DNA from: JBCDBY01 sp039182715
GTDB lineage: Bacteria; Planctomycetota; PLA2
Reading direction: 5' to 3'
Assembly (NCBI GenBank): GCA_039182715.1
Contig: JBCDBY010000054.1
Location: 1-17,913, forward strand
Length of the DNA stretch: 17,913 nucleotides
In this document: piece by piece, positions 9,401 to 16,170 of the stretch
How positions within the stretch are numbered: position 1 is the stretch's first letter
Layout of the letters: each line of letters starts with the position of its first letter
Program-made: the position numbers and the translations under genes
Notes under the pieces: generated by a model
What the model saw: only the letters and a program-made list of their open reading frames with translations
Database searches by the model: none
Told to the model about the DNA's origin: nothing

Positions 9401-11122
9401 CACCGAGCCCGCGGCCGCGATGGAGGCGCCGGCCGGCAGCGTGCCGCGCGCGGTGTCGTGGTTGTGCAGCTCGGTGCGGAAGAGCACGCCACCGTCGCGC
9501 ATGCGGAACGCCCAGAGCGAAACGCCGCCGGGCCGGTCCTCGGTTCCCTCGCGCGTTTCGGCGACCGTATAGAGAACGCCGCCCGCGACGACGCCGGGAC
9601 CCCGGAAGTGCGTCATGCGGTGCATGCCCGCGTCCTTCTTCCAGGCGGCGCGGCGCTCCGGGTCGCGCTCGATGCTCTGCGCGATCATCGAGTTCTCCGG
9701 ATCCCAGCCCCACACGGTGCGGGCCCAGTCGCGTTCGAACACATGGAGCACGTTGGGCGGCGCGCGGCGCAGGCGCGGGGATGCGTCCTTCAGGTGCCGC
9801 GGGGCATTGCGCGCTTGCGCCGTGATCAGATGTTCGTTGGACACCACGACCTCGTTCCCGCCGTAGTCGTACCAGCGGTAGATCGCCTCGAACCGCGCGT
9901 GGGTGGTCGGATCGCCCTTCGACGGACCGTCGTTCCCCGGCCCGGTTTCGGGTCGCACCTCGGCGACCGGGAGCGACTTGCGGGACGCGAGGTCGGGCGT
10001 GCGTCCCTTTCTCGGATACCTGGTGCGGGTCGCGAGTTGCACCAGCTCGCCCGAGCCGATGCGGCGCGCGGCCAGCTCGATGTAGTCCTTGTAGAAGAGG
10101 ATGCCGTCGTGAACGATCGGGCGCACGGTCGGGTAGAGCGCGACGACGTCGTCGAGCTGGTCGCGTCGCGTCGGGGCGATCGGTCGTTCGCGATCCGGCA
10201 TCCGGGAGACCCAGCGTCCGCTCGGCGCGACGAACTGCGGGTCGCGCGCCTGCAGCTCGAAGCGCCAGAAAGGCTTGCGCGTGAGGTCTTCGGGCAGATC
10301 CTCGGCGGTGCGCGCGCGGGTCGAATCGCCGCCGACGGTCGGCCAGTCCTCGTCGCTGCCGAGGTCGATGGCGCCGACGAGCGCCATCACCGGGTGGTCG
10401 GCGAGGTCCTCCACGGCGACACGCTTGCCTTCGACGAGCACGCGCCGGCCGGGAAACTCCGCGACCAGCCGCTCGAGCATGTCGCGGCGCGTCTCGCGGT
10501 CCCCGATGCGCGCGGCGCAGTAGGCGGCCTTGGTGCGCGCCATGGCGAGGTCGCGGTCGGAGTCGCCGGGGTAGACGTCGAGCAGCCGTCGCAGCAGCGC
10601 GAGCGACTCGAAATAGCGGCCGAGCTGCAGGTGGAGATCGGCCGCCTCCTCGAGCGCGTCGTCGCCCGACGACGAGATGAGGTAAAGGTCGAACACCGTG
10701 GTGAGCCCGGCCAGGCGCTCGTCGAGGTTGGGTGCGGCGCGCGCGGCCGTCAGGAGTTCGGCGGCGGGCACGTCGTAGGTTGCGCGGTAGACCGCGAGCC
10801 CCTCCTCCGGCAAACGGCTCAGCTCCTGCACGCAGAGCTCGCGCGCGGGGTAGTAGAGCACTCCGTCGTTGGTGTGCACCGCCGAGTGCAGCGTCGCCTT
10901 GTCCAGCTCCGGGAAGATCTCCGCGTCGCCGACGATGACACGCTGCAGGATGTCGATCATCTTGGCCCACTCGCCGCTGCGGGCGAGCTGTTGGCCGCGC
11001 TGCAGGTAGCGCGGGATCGCCTCGTCGGTCAGCAGCAGCACGTCGCCCTCGCCCGAGCGGGCGGAGGAGAGCGGCATCAGCAGAAGCAGGAGGAGCGAGA
11101 GCGGCCGGCGCACAGGCGTCAC
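6455..11122 (-). CDS. Giant secreted double PQQ-type beta-propeller protein with TPR-like helical regions
   Basis: Starting from the GTG at 11122 the product is 1555 residues: TPVRRPLSLLLLLLMPLSSA is the signal peptide. A helical TPR-like region follows (about 30-230). The first beta-propeller (about 280-850) has PQQ/YVTN-type strands such as VQALDAETGRLVWSLDT and VVAIDINRGKVVWSHE. A second helical block (about 850-1160) includes EEAWFALARLHTEDKRPAEA. The second propeller (about 1170-1530) has VTRVNLATGDVLWSWPE and VLSLSLNGGNTLWS. BamB-like propellers are usually protein scaffolds; PQQ dehydrogenase catalytic residues are not evident. The start forms TAGTG with the MFS stop and has GGGAG 5 nt upstream. 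The frame stays open upstream to 12169, but that part is the shadow of the MFS gene. The alternation of two propellers and two helical blocks suggests an internal duplication of a helical-propeller unit. Confidence 0.88.
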   Translation of the reverse strand: MTPVRRPLSLLLLLLMPLSSARSGEGDVLLLTDEAIPRYLQRGQQLARSGEWAKMIDILQRVIVGDAEIFPELDKATLHSAVHTNDGVLYYPARELCVQELSRLPEEGLAVYRATYDVPAAELLTAARAAPNLDERLAGLTTVFDLYLISSSGDDALEEAADLHLQLGRYFESLALLRRLLDVYPGDSDRDLAMARTKAAYCAARIGDRETRRDMLERLVAEFPGRRVLVEGKRVAVEDLADHPVMALVGAIDLGSDEDWPTVGGDSTRARTAEDLPEDLTRKPFWRFELQARDPQFVAPSGRWVSRMPDRERPIAPTRRDQLDDVVALYPTVRPIVHDGILFYKDYIELAARRIGSGELVQLATRTRYPRKGRTPDLASRKSLPVAEVRPETGPGNDGPSKGDPTTHARFEAIYRWYDYGGNEVVVSNEHLITAQARNAPRHLKDASPRLRRAPPNVLHVFERDWARTVWGWDPENSMIAQSIERDPERRAAWKKDAGMHRMTHFRGPGVVAGGVLYTVAETREGTEDRPGGVSLWAFRMRDGGVLFRTELHNHDTARGTLPAGASIAAAGSVIYTLTHAGVLCAVDALPPGRIRWIRRYPRSFPRQARGISPTVQMLFAYNEPVVAGGKVLVMAPDSTEVQALDAETGRLVWSLDTRKLKEDVRHIVGVSGSTLVLAGYGVVAIDINRGKVVWSHEHLEIGEAVAARPTPYGRGYVSERVAYVPSASHPSHMAGDRSYIHCYDISSGKRLETVVLDVPRLGNIVCIGGRLIATNESEVMCFTTADREIARLDARLQREEGPRSGRLLERALVRRRANPEAMEPILEDLRAAVRAVGDENSDDREPSWRLIHQLIEKARRTNDVAPLEEAREVAEALDARQRLRTPNRAYHALILLEAAAIEVDAESPQKAYDHLQTLVRDFSQESVPVGGRVLPVPVAAREMRERLMGDEKFRAIFLQRVRARIDAAREARDKEALVALAKAYGNQPPAEEAWFALARLHTEDKRPAEAALALRIILREFPAHPRRVEAHLRLAIALAKQQLLIDARTERDEAIARIDTKGRETYAALIAELAELIPEFEARLPRPTLTLPLRPRPLPDAGAQPIAIEGKVPEAFAKKMIVASGAEYVALDEQSRILWRIPNPAGAAVDPGPPAAAETLAVATALAHARFARFLDGDLLLGDAAGVTRVNLATGDVLWSWPESKATAAEQATRAVESLRRDLRELQRRGHHHRRSSLPAYALRRDALLVVHPELGVLSLSLNGGNTLWSDEKATGARVGEPAVVGQLMAVGRAEPGAVDLFDLGAGRRIQRLDVGKVLLAAPHLDRLGRLYLIDAENVQGRNGAFRVRSARDGATLLARPVPVHSRYATILHVDTTVALFHDGSSGGDNLHFLELGSGKHVRLAGEDVAREVHVVRDGRQLFVLTHKLGVADEGARVFRIDIGGRSTLRYERPEPALAYARPLLTQRFFAVAHAGAENAGIRLYEREAAKDLAPPAPVFPVLGGRAMNRSFASEPDDDVPIRFDVAPALAAPGGALVAGLPFGGFRFDTPASR

Positions 11123-12306
11123 TATAGCTCCCGGTTGCGGGGGAGCAGGGGCAGGAGCAGGAACGGCAGGCAGGAGGCGCCGACGGCGAGGGCCAGCGCG
11201 GCGTTGAGCGAGTGGTGGTCGAGCGCCCAGCCGGCGAGCAGCGCGATCAGCCCCATGCCGATGCGGCAGGCCATCGATTCGATGGAAAGCACCGTCGCGC
11301 GCCGGTCGGCGTTGCGCACCATCCGGTTGAGCAGTGTTCGCGTCACGAGCGGATAGGCGCCGAACACCGCGCCCTGGATGCAGAAAAGCAGTCCGGCCGC
11401 GGGCGCGCGGAAGACCATCAACAGCCCGAACATGACCAGCATCGAGATCGGCATCGCGAGCAGGGCGGGGCGCTCGCCGTACCGGGTGAGCCAGCGGTCG
11501 GCGCGCCAGGCGGTCAAGGCGCCGACGACGTTCACAATGGCGAGCAGCGTGCCGTACAAGTGCAGCGGGACGCCGTTCTCCTCCAGCACCGGATTGAAGA
11601 AGGAGACGATGGCGATGCGCAGCAGCAGGAAGACGCCGACGCTGTAGAGGATGAGCCGCAGGATCCCCGGCACCTGCGCGACGTCGGAGAGCGCGGCGGA
11701 GGTGATCTCGCGCGCGGACGAACGGCGCACGCGCGGTGGCTCGACCATGGCGAGCGCCGCGACGACGCCGAGGAACGCGAATCCGCCGGTGAGCCAGTAG
11801 GTGGGCTCGGCGCCGTGGTGGCGCACGACGAAGTAGTCGGTCAGCGGGAGGCCGATGGCGCTCACGCCGAGCCAGAGCGCCTGGCCGGCGCCCTCGGCGC
11901 GCGCGTACTCCGTTTCGCGCTTCTCCGCGGCGAACGAGTCGTACAGCATCGCCGAGTCGGCGCCACTCACCAGCGCGGTGGAGAAGGCGAAGAAGACCTC
12001 GCCGACCACCAGCATCGAGAAGGTGTCGCCGAGCGCGAAGGCCCAGCAGCCGGTGCCCTGCGTGAAGGCGCCGAGCGCGAGCGTCCACTTGCGACCGATC
12101 CGGTCGGCGACGACGCCGGACGGCACCTCGGTCGCCATGACCGTCCAGTAGTAGATGAGCTGCAGCCACCCGTACTCGGTCGCGCTGACCCCGCGCTCCA
12201 CGGTGAGGAAATAGAAGATGTACGGCGCGAAGAGCAGCGTGCGCGTGGAGCCGCGGAAGCCGAGAAACAGTCGGAAGTTGCGACGCGCGAGGGACGGGAT
12301 CGCCAG
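11122..12306 (-). CDS. MFS transporter, probable CTG start
   Basis: This major facilitator protein has motif A GVVADRIGRK between helices 2 and 3 and many hydrophobic helices. The C-terminus ends PLLPRNREL. The first ordinary start is a GTG at 12201, but it falls after helix 1. In the same frame upstream lies IPSLARRNFRLFLGFRGSTR, then TLLFAPYIFYFLT, which is a normal MFS N-terminus with helix 1. This reaches back to a TAG at 12312-12310 with no ATG, GTG or TTG between. The only near-cognate start at the right place is CTG at 12306, giving 394 residues, a usual MFS length. Substrate is unknown. It diverges from a LysR gene and is the first gene of the long minus-strand operon, overlapping the propeller gene by 1 nt. 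Family is certain; the exact start is inference. Confidence 0.85.
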   Translation of the reverse strand: MAIPSLARRNFRLFLGFRGSTRTLLFAPYIFYFLTVERGVSATEYGWLQLIYYWTVMATEVPSGVVADRIGRKWTLALGAFTQGTGCWAFALGDTFSMLVVGEVFFAFSTALVSGADSAMLYDSFAAEKRETEYARAEGAGQALWLGVSAIGLPLTDYFVVRHHGAEPTYWLTGGFAFLGVVAALAMVEPPRVRRSSAREITSAALSDVAQVPGILRLILYSVGVFLLLRIAIVSFFNPVLEENGVPLHLYGTLLAIVNVVGALTAWRADRWLTRYGERPALLAMPISMLVMFGLLMVFRAPAAGLLFCIQGAVFGAYPLVTRTLLNRMVRNADRRATVLSIESMACRIGMGLIALLAGWALDHHSLNAALALAVGASCLPFLLLPLLPRNREL

Positions 12307-12337
12307 AGACTATCCGTCCGCCGTTCGGTCCGGGAGC

Positions 12338-12343
12338 TATAAT
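12338..12343 (+). promoter_or_regulatory. TATAAT -10 box for the LysR gene
   Basis: A perfect TATAAT lies 11 nt before the GTG of the regulator gene. Transcription starting about 7 nt downstream would begin near 12350, leaving a leader of only about 5 nt, and no Shine-Dalgarno site is present. This fits a leaderless or nearly leaderless mRNA. No good -35 box is visible at 17 bp spacing. The reverse strand of the same spot reads TTATAG and could serve the divergent transporter operon. LysR autoregulation from this 48-bp gap is likely by family habit, but no clear T-N11-A operator was identified. Confidence 0.5.
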
Positions 12344-12354
12344 CCCGATCTATC

Positions 12355-13239
12355 GTGGATCTCGACTCATTAAAATCCTTCTATCACGTCGCCAAGGAGG
12401 GCTCCTTCTCGCGCGCCGCGAAGATCCTGCACGTTTCGCAGCCGGCGATGTCGGTCCGCATCAAGACCCTCGAGACCGAGCTCGACGAGCGCCTCTTCGA
12501 TCGCGAGCGGAAGGGCGTGGCGCTGACCGAGGCGGGCGCGGTGCTGTTCGAATCGGCGGAGAAGATCTTCGGGGACGTGGACGAGGCGCTCACGCGCCTG
12601 CGCGAGCTGCGCGAGAGCGGCGGGGGGCGCGTGCGGCTGGGCTGTTCCGACACTGCCAGCATGAACCTGCTGCCCCCCGTGTTGCGCCGCTTCCGCAAGA
12701 AGTTCCCGAGCGCGGAGATCACGATCCGTAACGCATACTCGCGCGGCATTCTCGATCTGCTGGTGCGGGGCGAGCTGGACTTCGGCATCGTCTCGCGCCC
12801 CGCCTCGGTCGATCGCCGCCTCGAGGTCAGCCCGCTCTTCGCCGACCCCTTCGTGTTCGTCACGCAGAAGAACGACCCGCTTCTGCGTCGCAGCGAGATC
12901 TCCCTCTCGGCGCTCGACGGGCGCCCGATGGTGGCGCTTGAAAAGGGCACGCACACGCGTGAGACGGTCGACCGCGCCCTGCGCCAGGCGGGCGCCCGGC
13001 CCCAGGTCGTCCTGGAAACCGGCAACATCGAAGTGCAGAAGCTCTACGCGTCGGCCGGATTCGGCTTCGCGCTCGTCCCGGAGAGCGCGCTGCTGACCAA
13101 CGACCGCCGCCGCCTGCAGGTCCGCCCGCTCAAGGATGGCGGCCTCGAGCGCACCATGGCGGTCGTTGTCCCGAAAGCGCGTTACCTGTCCCGGGCGGCC
13201 ACGGCCCTGATCGCGATGTTGAGGGAGTCGGTCGCATAA
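12355..13239 (+). CDS. LysR family transcriptional regulator
   Basis: This 294-residue protein has the N-terminal winged helix-turn-helix (LKSFYHVAKEGSFSRAAKIL, then HVSQPAMSVRIKTLE) and ELDERLFDRERKGVALTEAG closing the DNA-binding domain. From about residue 90 it has the periplasmic-binding-like effector domain (GRVRLGCSDTA, then RGELDFGIVSRPA). The length is standard. The start is GTG with no Shine-Dalgarno site and a TATAAT box 11 nt upstream. LysR regulators commonly control the divergent gene, here an MFS transporter that heads the propeller/toroid/MoxR operon, so this regulator may govern the whole block; this is inference. Its ligand cannot be read from the sequence. The downstream secreted-protein gene follows after 9 bp and is probably cotranscribed. 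Confidence 0.95.
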   Translation: MDLDSLKSFYHVAKEGSFSRAAKILHVSQPAMSVRIKTLETELDERLFDRERKGVALTEAGAVLFESAEKIFGDVDEALTRLRELRESGGGRVRLGCSDTASMNLLPPVLRRFRKKFPSAEITIRNAYSRGILDLLVRGELDFGIVSRPASVDRRLEVSPLFADPFVFVTQKNDPLLRRSEISLSALDGRPMVALEKGTHTRETVDRALRQAGARPQVVLETGNIEVQKLYASAGFGFALVPESALLTNDRRRLQVRPLKDGGLERTMAVVVPKARYLSRAATALIAMLRESVA

Positions 13240-13248
13240 GATCGACGC

Positions 13249-14019
13249 ATGCACCTCCTCGTCGCCGTCGTCCTGCTGCTGTTCCCCCAGGCGGAAAAGG
13301 CCCACACGTTCGCCTACAAGTTCAACAAGGACGACCAGTACAAGGACACCAAGACGAGCGAGTTCGTGCTCGAGTTCCGGCAGGGACCCTCGGTCGTCTC
13401 CTTCGAGGTCGACACCAAGGAGGTGATGCGTCGCACCGTCCTCGAGGTGAAGAAGGGCCGGCCGACCATCGAGCGCGTGGACGTGCTGGACTTCACCACC
13501 AACATCAAGAAGCACCCCGAGCAGAACAAGATCGGCGAGCAGAAGGAGAAGTCGGTCGGCGGGCGCTACGTCTGGCGCCGCATCGGGAACGTGCGTTGGG
13601 GCCTCTTCAGCCGCCGCGAGGAGGTGACCATCCGCCACCGCGCGATCGTCAACCGCCTCAAGAACTGGAAGGACAAGCGGCTGCCGTCCAAGCCGATCAA
13701 GGTGGGCGACACGTGGGAAGTCGACATCCTCGACTACCTCGCGCTCTCCGATCAGCAGGTGCCGCCGGGTTCGAAGGGCACGATCGAGTACAAGCTCAAG
13801 TCGGTCGACGACGGCATCGCCACGATCGTCTTCAGCGGCGTCTGGTCCTACCTCGAGGCGGAGGCGCGCACGGTCGTGACGCAGCAGGGCACCTGGAAGT
13901 TCGACCTCAAGCGCGGCCGCGACCTCTCGATCGAAGCGACCGCCGACCTGTCGATGACGGGCGCGCGCGAAGGCGCGGGACGGTTCAAGTCCAAGCGCGT
14001 CGTGGAGTGGAAGAAGTAG
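13249..14019 (+). CDS. Secreted protein of unknown function
   Basis: This 256-residue protein starts with a short hydrophobic leader (MHLLVAVVLLLFPQAEKAH) that fits a minimal signal peptide or membrane anchor. The mature part is rich in beta-strand-like alternating segments and lysine/arginine, for example FAYKFNKDDQYKDTKTSEF, KVGDTWEVDILDYLALSD and GTWKFDLKRGRDLSIEATAD. The alternating polar/non-polar pattern suggests a beta-barrel or lipid-binding beta fold like DUF6263-type proteins, but I do not recognise the family with confidence. It lies 9 bp after the LysR gene without an obvious ribosome binding site, so it may depend on translation of that gene. It ends in GVEWKK-like basic residues (VVEWKK) just before a tandem repeat. 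Confidence 0.8.
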   Translation: MHLLVAVVLLLFPQAEKAHTFAYKFNKDDQYKDTKTSEFVLEFRQGPSVVSFEVDTKEVMRRTVLEVKKGRPTIERVDVLDFTTNIKKHPEQNKIGEQKEKSVGGRYVWRRIGNVRWGLFSRREEVTIRHRAIVNRLKNWKDKRLPSKPIKVGDTWEVDILDYLALSDQQVPPGSKGTIEYKLKSVDDGIATIVFSGVWSYLEAEARTVVTQQGTWKFDLKRGRDLSIEATADLSMTGAREGAGRFKSKRVVEWKK

Positions 14020-14020
14020 A

Positions 14021-14055
14021 TAGGGGCTAGGGGCCAGGGGCCAGGGGCCAGGAGC
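14021..14055 (+). repeat. Tandem 7-bp repeat, five units (YAGGGGC)
   Basis: Directly after the stop codon of the secreted-protein gene are TAGGGGC twice, CAGGGGC twice and one decayed CAGGAGC. The array lies in the gap between convergent genes. Its first unit (TAGGGGCT, 14021-14028) is an exact inverted match of AGCCCCTA at 14092-14099, which includes the stop codon of the HEAT gene, so the gap could fold as a whole. Heptanucleotide intergenic repeats (STRR type) are known in cyanobacteria and other bacteria; their role is unclear. Confidence 0.9.
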
Positions 14056-14057
14056 TT

Positions 14058-14071
14058 GACGTCGCAACGTC
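14058..14071. terminator. Small hairpin in the convergent gap, possible bidirectional terminator
   Basis: GACGT-CGCA-ACGTC is a perfect 5-bp stem with a 4-nt loop. An outer GAG/CTC (14052-14054 with 14073-14075) and the 8-bp TAGGGGCT/AGCCCCTA pair extend the fold. It sits between the convergent stops at 14019 and 14097, where a terminator is expected. There is no T-tract on either strand, so an intrinsic terminator is only weakly supported. Confidence 0.35.
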
Positions 14072-14096
14072 CCTCGGGGCCTCTGGTTTCGAGCCC

Positions 14097-15311
14097 CTAA
14101 CCGTTCTTCGCGATCCACTCGTCCCGATGGGTGTTCCACCACCGCCGGAACGCCGCGATCTCGGACGGTCGGTTCGCGACATCCACGCCCGTCCACTCCT
14201 TGAGCGCCTTCTGGATGACCGGCACCCACGGGCCCTCGCGATAGGTGCTCTGCAGCACCTCCAGGTACTTGTGGACCGTCTCCGCGTGCTTGTGCCGGGC
14301 GAGCGCACGGATCGCGGGGAGTTTCAGCTCGTGGTCGGTCGCCAGCAGCAACAGGCGCTTGCGCGCCTTGCGCTGCGGAAAGTGGCCGAGCGCGGTCGTC
14401 GCGGCAATGCGCACCCGTTTGTCGGGATCACGCGTCGCGCGGCGAATGAAGCGCAGATCCGCCTCCTTCGCGTGCTGCCCGAGGCGCTGGACGGCGGTCC
14501 GCCGCAGGTCGGGGTCGTTGCGTCGCGTGCGCAGCAGATCGATGACCTCTTCGTCGTCGCGCAGGCGTAGTTCGATGAGCGCGCGCGGTCGTTGCTTGGG
14601 GTCGTCGAGCGCGGCCGCCAACTCCTTCGGGGTACGCGTGCGCAGATCAAGCTCGATCGTGTTGGACGCGAGCGCCAGCCGCACGGAGTCGCCCGTGATG
14701 AGCCGCTTGTCCACCGGCGCGAGGTCGACATTGACTGCCTGCTTCGAGACGTATCGCGCCCGCAACCGGAAGCGCGCCGCCTTGCGGTCGGGCAGGTCCT
14801 CCGGCGCCAGGTCGGTGCGCAGCCGCACGGAGTCGCCGGGGCTCAGGACGACGACGCCGCGGCCGCCGGTTTCGGTCTCGACCTGCAGGCGCGCGGCCGG
14901 CAGCGCGAGCGTGCGATCGCCCAGCTGCAGCGCGAAAGGCGTGCGGCCGCCCATCTGCAGCGGAAGCATGAGCGTGTCCGACGAGTAGTTGCTCAGTTCG
15001 ATGCGCAGCGAAATGCGCGCGCCGAGGTCGAGCTGCGTCGAATCGAGCGCGATGCGCAGCTCGACCTGCTCGTAGTGCCGCAGGATCTCGCCCACGCGGT
15101 AGCGCGCCTCGGTCGAGTCCAGCTGGGCGCCGCGCAGCAGCGGTACGATGCGTCGTCCGTACTGCAGGAGCCGCCGGTGGGCGAGATCGCGCAGGTCGGG
15201 GTCGCGGGCGCCCAGCTCGCGCAGCAGGTGCCGGACGTCCTCCACCTCGGCCTTCGAGAGGTCGGCGGAGGCGACCGTGGCCGCCAGCAGCAGAACGAGG
15301 AGGGTACGCAG
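14097..15311 (-). CDS. Secreted HEAT-repeat protein, probable CTG start
   Basis: This protein has a C-terminal half of HEAT repeats (DPDLRRTAVQRLGQHAKEAD, then DPDKRVRIAATTALGHFPQ, then ELKLPAIRALARHKHAE). The N-terminal half is a beta-rich region (about 60-200; RIALDSTQLDLGARISLRIE). The first ordinary start is a GTG at 15245. In frame upstream, however, there is a clear signal peptide, LRTLLVLLLAATVASA, read from a CTG at 15311. AGGAG lies 7 nt before that CTG, and the in-frame TGA just upstream leaves no ATG, GTG or TTG. With CTG the protein has 404 residues. The CTG comes one base after the RNase HIII stop, so it is translationally coupled. The C-terminal EWTGVDVANRPSEIAAFRRW resembles tails of secreted HEAT proteins in planctomycete-like genomes (recollection). 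The molecular function is unknown. Confidence 0.85.
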   Translation of the reverse strand: MRTLLVLLLAATVASADLSKAEVEDVRHLLRELGARDPDLRDLAHRRLLQYGRRIVPLLRGAQLDSTEARYRVGEILRHYEQVELRIALDSTQLDLGARISLRIELSNYSSDTLMLPLQMGGRTPFALQLGDRTLALPAARLQVETETGGRGVVVLSPGDSVRLRTDLAPEDLPDRKAARFRLRARYVSKQAVNVDLAPVDKRLITGDSVRLALASNTIELDLRTRTPKELAAALDDPKQRPRALIELRLRDDEEVIDLLRTRRNDPDLRRTAVQRLGQHAKEADLRFIRRATRDPDKRVRIAATTALGHFPQRKARKRLLLLATDHELKLPAIRALARHKHAETVHKYLEVLQSTYREGPWVPVIQKALKEWTGVDVANRPSEIAAFRRWWNTHRDEWIAKNG

Positions 15312-15312
15312 C

Positions 15313-16170
15313 TCAGAACTCCTGTTGCATCACCTTACTGGTCGTCCGGAAATGCGTCTTGGCGATCTTGTCGAGCGTGGCGCGTCCGCCCGACCGGTAG
15401 ATGTCGCGCGCGGCCACATCCACAGGACGTCCCGCGCCCTTGGGAAGTTCCACGCCCCACTCGTGCCCGAGTTCGCGCAGGTCGAGCAGGAACTCGGCGC
15501 GGGCGAGGACCGAGGCGGCGGCCACGGCCGGGTTGTCCTCCGCTTTGGGGCGGATCTCGACCGGCATCGTGAGGCTCTCCTCGGCCAGCGCGCCTTTCAA
15601 CCGCGCGACCGAGGTGAACTTGTCGATCACGATCAGGCCGCAGTCGTCCGCGCCGCCCACCGCCTCCGCCAGCGCCTGTGCGTGCATGCGCGAGAGAAAG
15701 ATCGCGACGTTGCCGTCGCGCGCGTGCGCCTCGTTGTAGCCGGGCGGATCGAGCTTCACCACGCCGTGCGGGAAGCGTTCCCGCAGCGCGGCGGCGACGC
15801 GCAGGATGGAGCTGTCCGCCATCTGCTTGCAGTCGCGCACGCCGAGGCTGCGGATTTCCTCCTCCTCGCCGGGCGCGACCACGACCGCCGCCACGACGAG
15901 CGGGCCGAAGTAGTCGCCCTTGCCCGATTCGTCGCTGCCGGCGACCGCGACGTCGAGCTTCGGCGGCGCGACCGCGTCGTCGCCCAGGAAGGCGGCGGCG
16001 TTCTTGCCCTGCACGACGACCTTGCCGCTCTTGTAGGCGCTGACGATCACGCCGTCGCCGCGCGCCTGGAAGTGCGCGTACTGCAGCGGGCGGAACTCGA
16101 ACCGCTCCTCCTCCAGCCGCCGGCGGAGGTCGTCGATCTCGGAGGGGGTCATCTTCAGGGTGGTGCTCAT
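15313..16170 (-). CDS. rnhC: Ribonuclease HIII
   Basis: Ribonuclease HIII cleaves the RNA strand of RNA-DNA hybrids. From the ATG at 16170 the product is 285 residues. The N-terminal TBP-like substrate-binding domain (about 8-62, HFQARGDGVIVSAYKSGKVV) distinguishes HIII from HII. The catalytic domain begins with the signature AGSDESGKGDYFGP; Asp80 and Glu81 are the first two acidic catalytic residues. Later motifs are RDCKQMADS, GLIVIDKFTS (third acid) and AEDNPAVAAASVLARAEF (fourth). A longer open frame runs upstream to 16590, but that is the shadow of the DUF72 gene. The start overlaps the DUF72 stop (ATGA), and an alternative ATG sits at residue 7. It is coupled downstream to a secreted HEAT protein, an odd partner for a DNA-maintenance enzyme. 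Confidence 0.95.
   Translation of the reverse strand: MSTTLKMTPSEIDDLRRRLEEERFEFRPLQYAHFQARGDGVIVSAYKSGKVVVQGKNAAAFLGDDAVAPPKLDVAVAGSDESGKGDYFGPLVVAAVVVAPGEEEEIRSLGVRDCKQMADSSILRVAAALRERFPHGVVKLDPPGYNEAHARDGNVAIFLSRMHAQALAEAVGGADDCGLIVIDKFTSVARLKGALAEESLTMPVEIRPKAEDNPAVAAASVLARAEFLLDLRELGHEWGVELPKGAGRPVDVAARDIYRSGGRATLDKIAKTHFRTTSKVMQQEF

Noticed and set aside
11123..12169. N-terminal extension of the propeller protein to 1904 residues
   Set aside because: That stretch is an off-frame reading of the MFS gene. A GTG with GGGAG and a signal peptide at 11122 gives the sensible start.
11123..12341. An 11-bp inverted repeat (CGGGAGCTATA) at 12331-12341 and its complement at 11123-11133, flanking the MFS gene like a tiny mobile element
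   Set aside because: Exact 11-mers recur by chance many times in 18 kb, there is no transposase or target duplication, and one copy is explained by the ribosome binding site and stop/start overlap.
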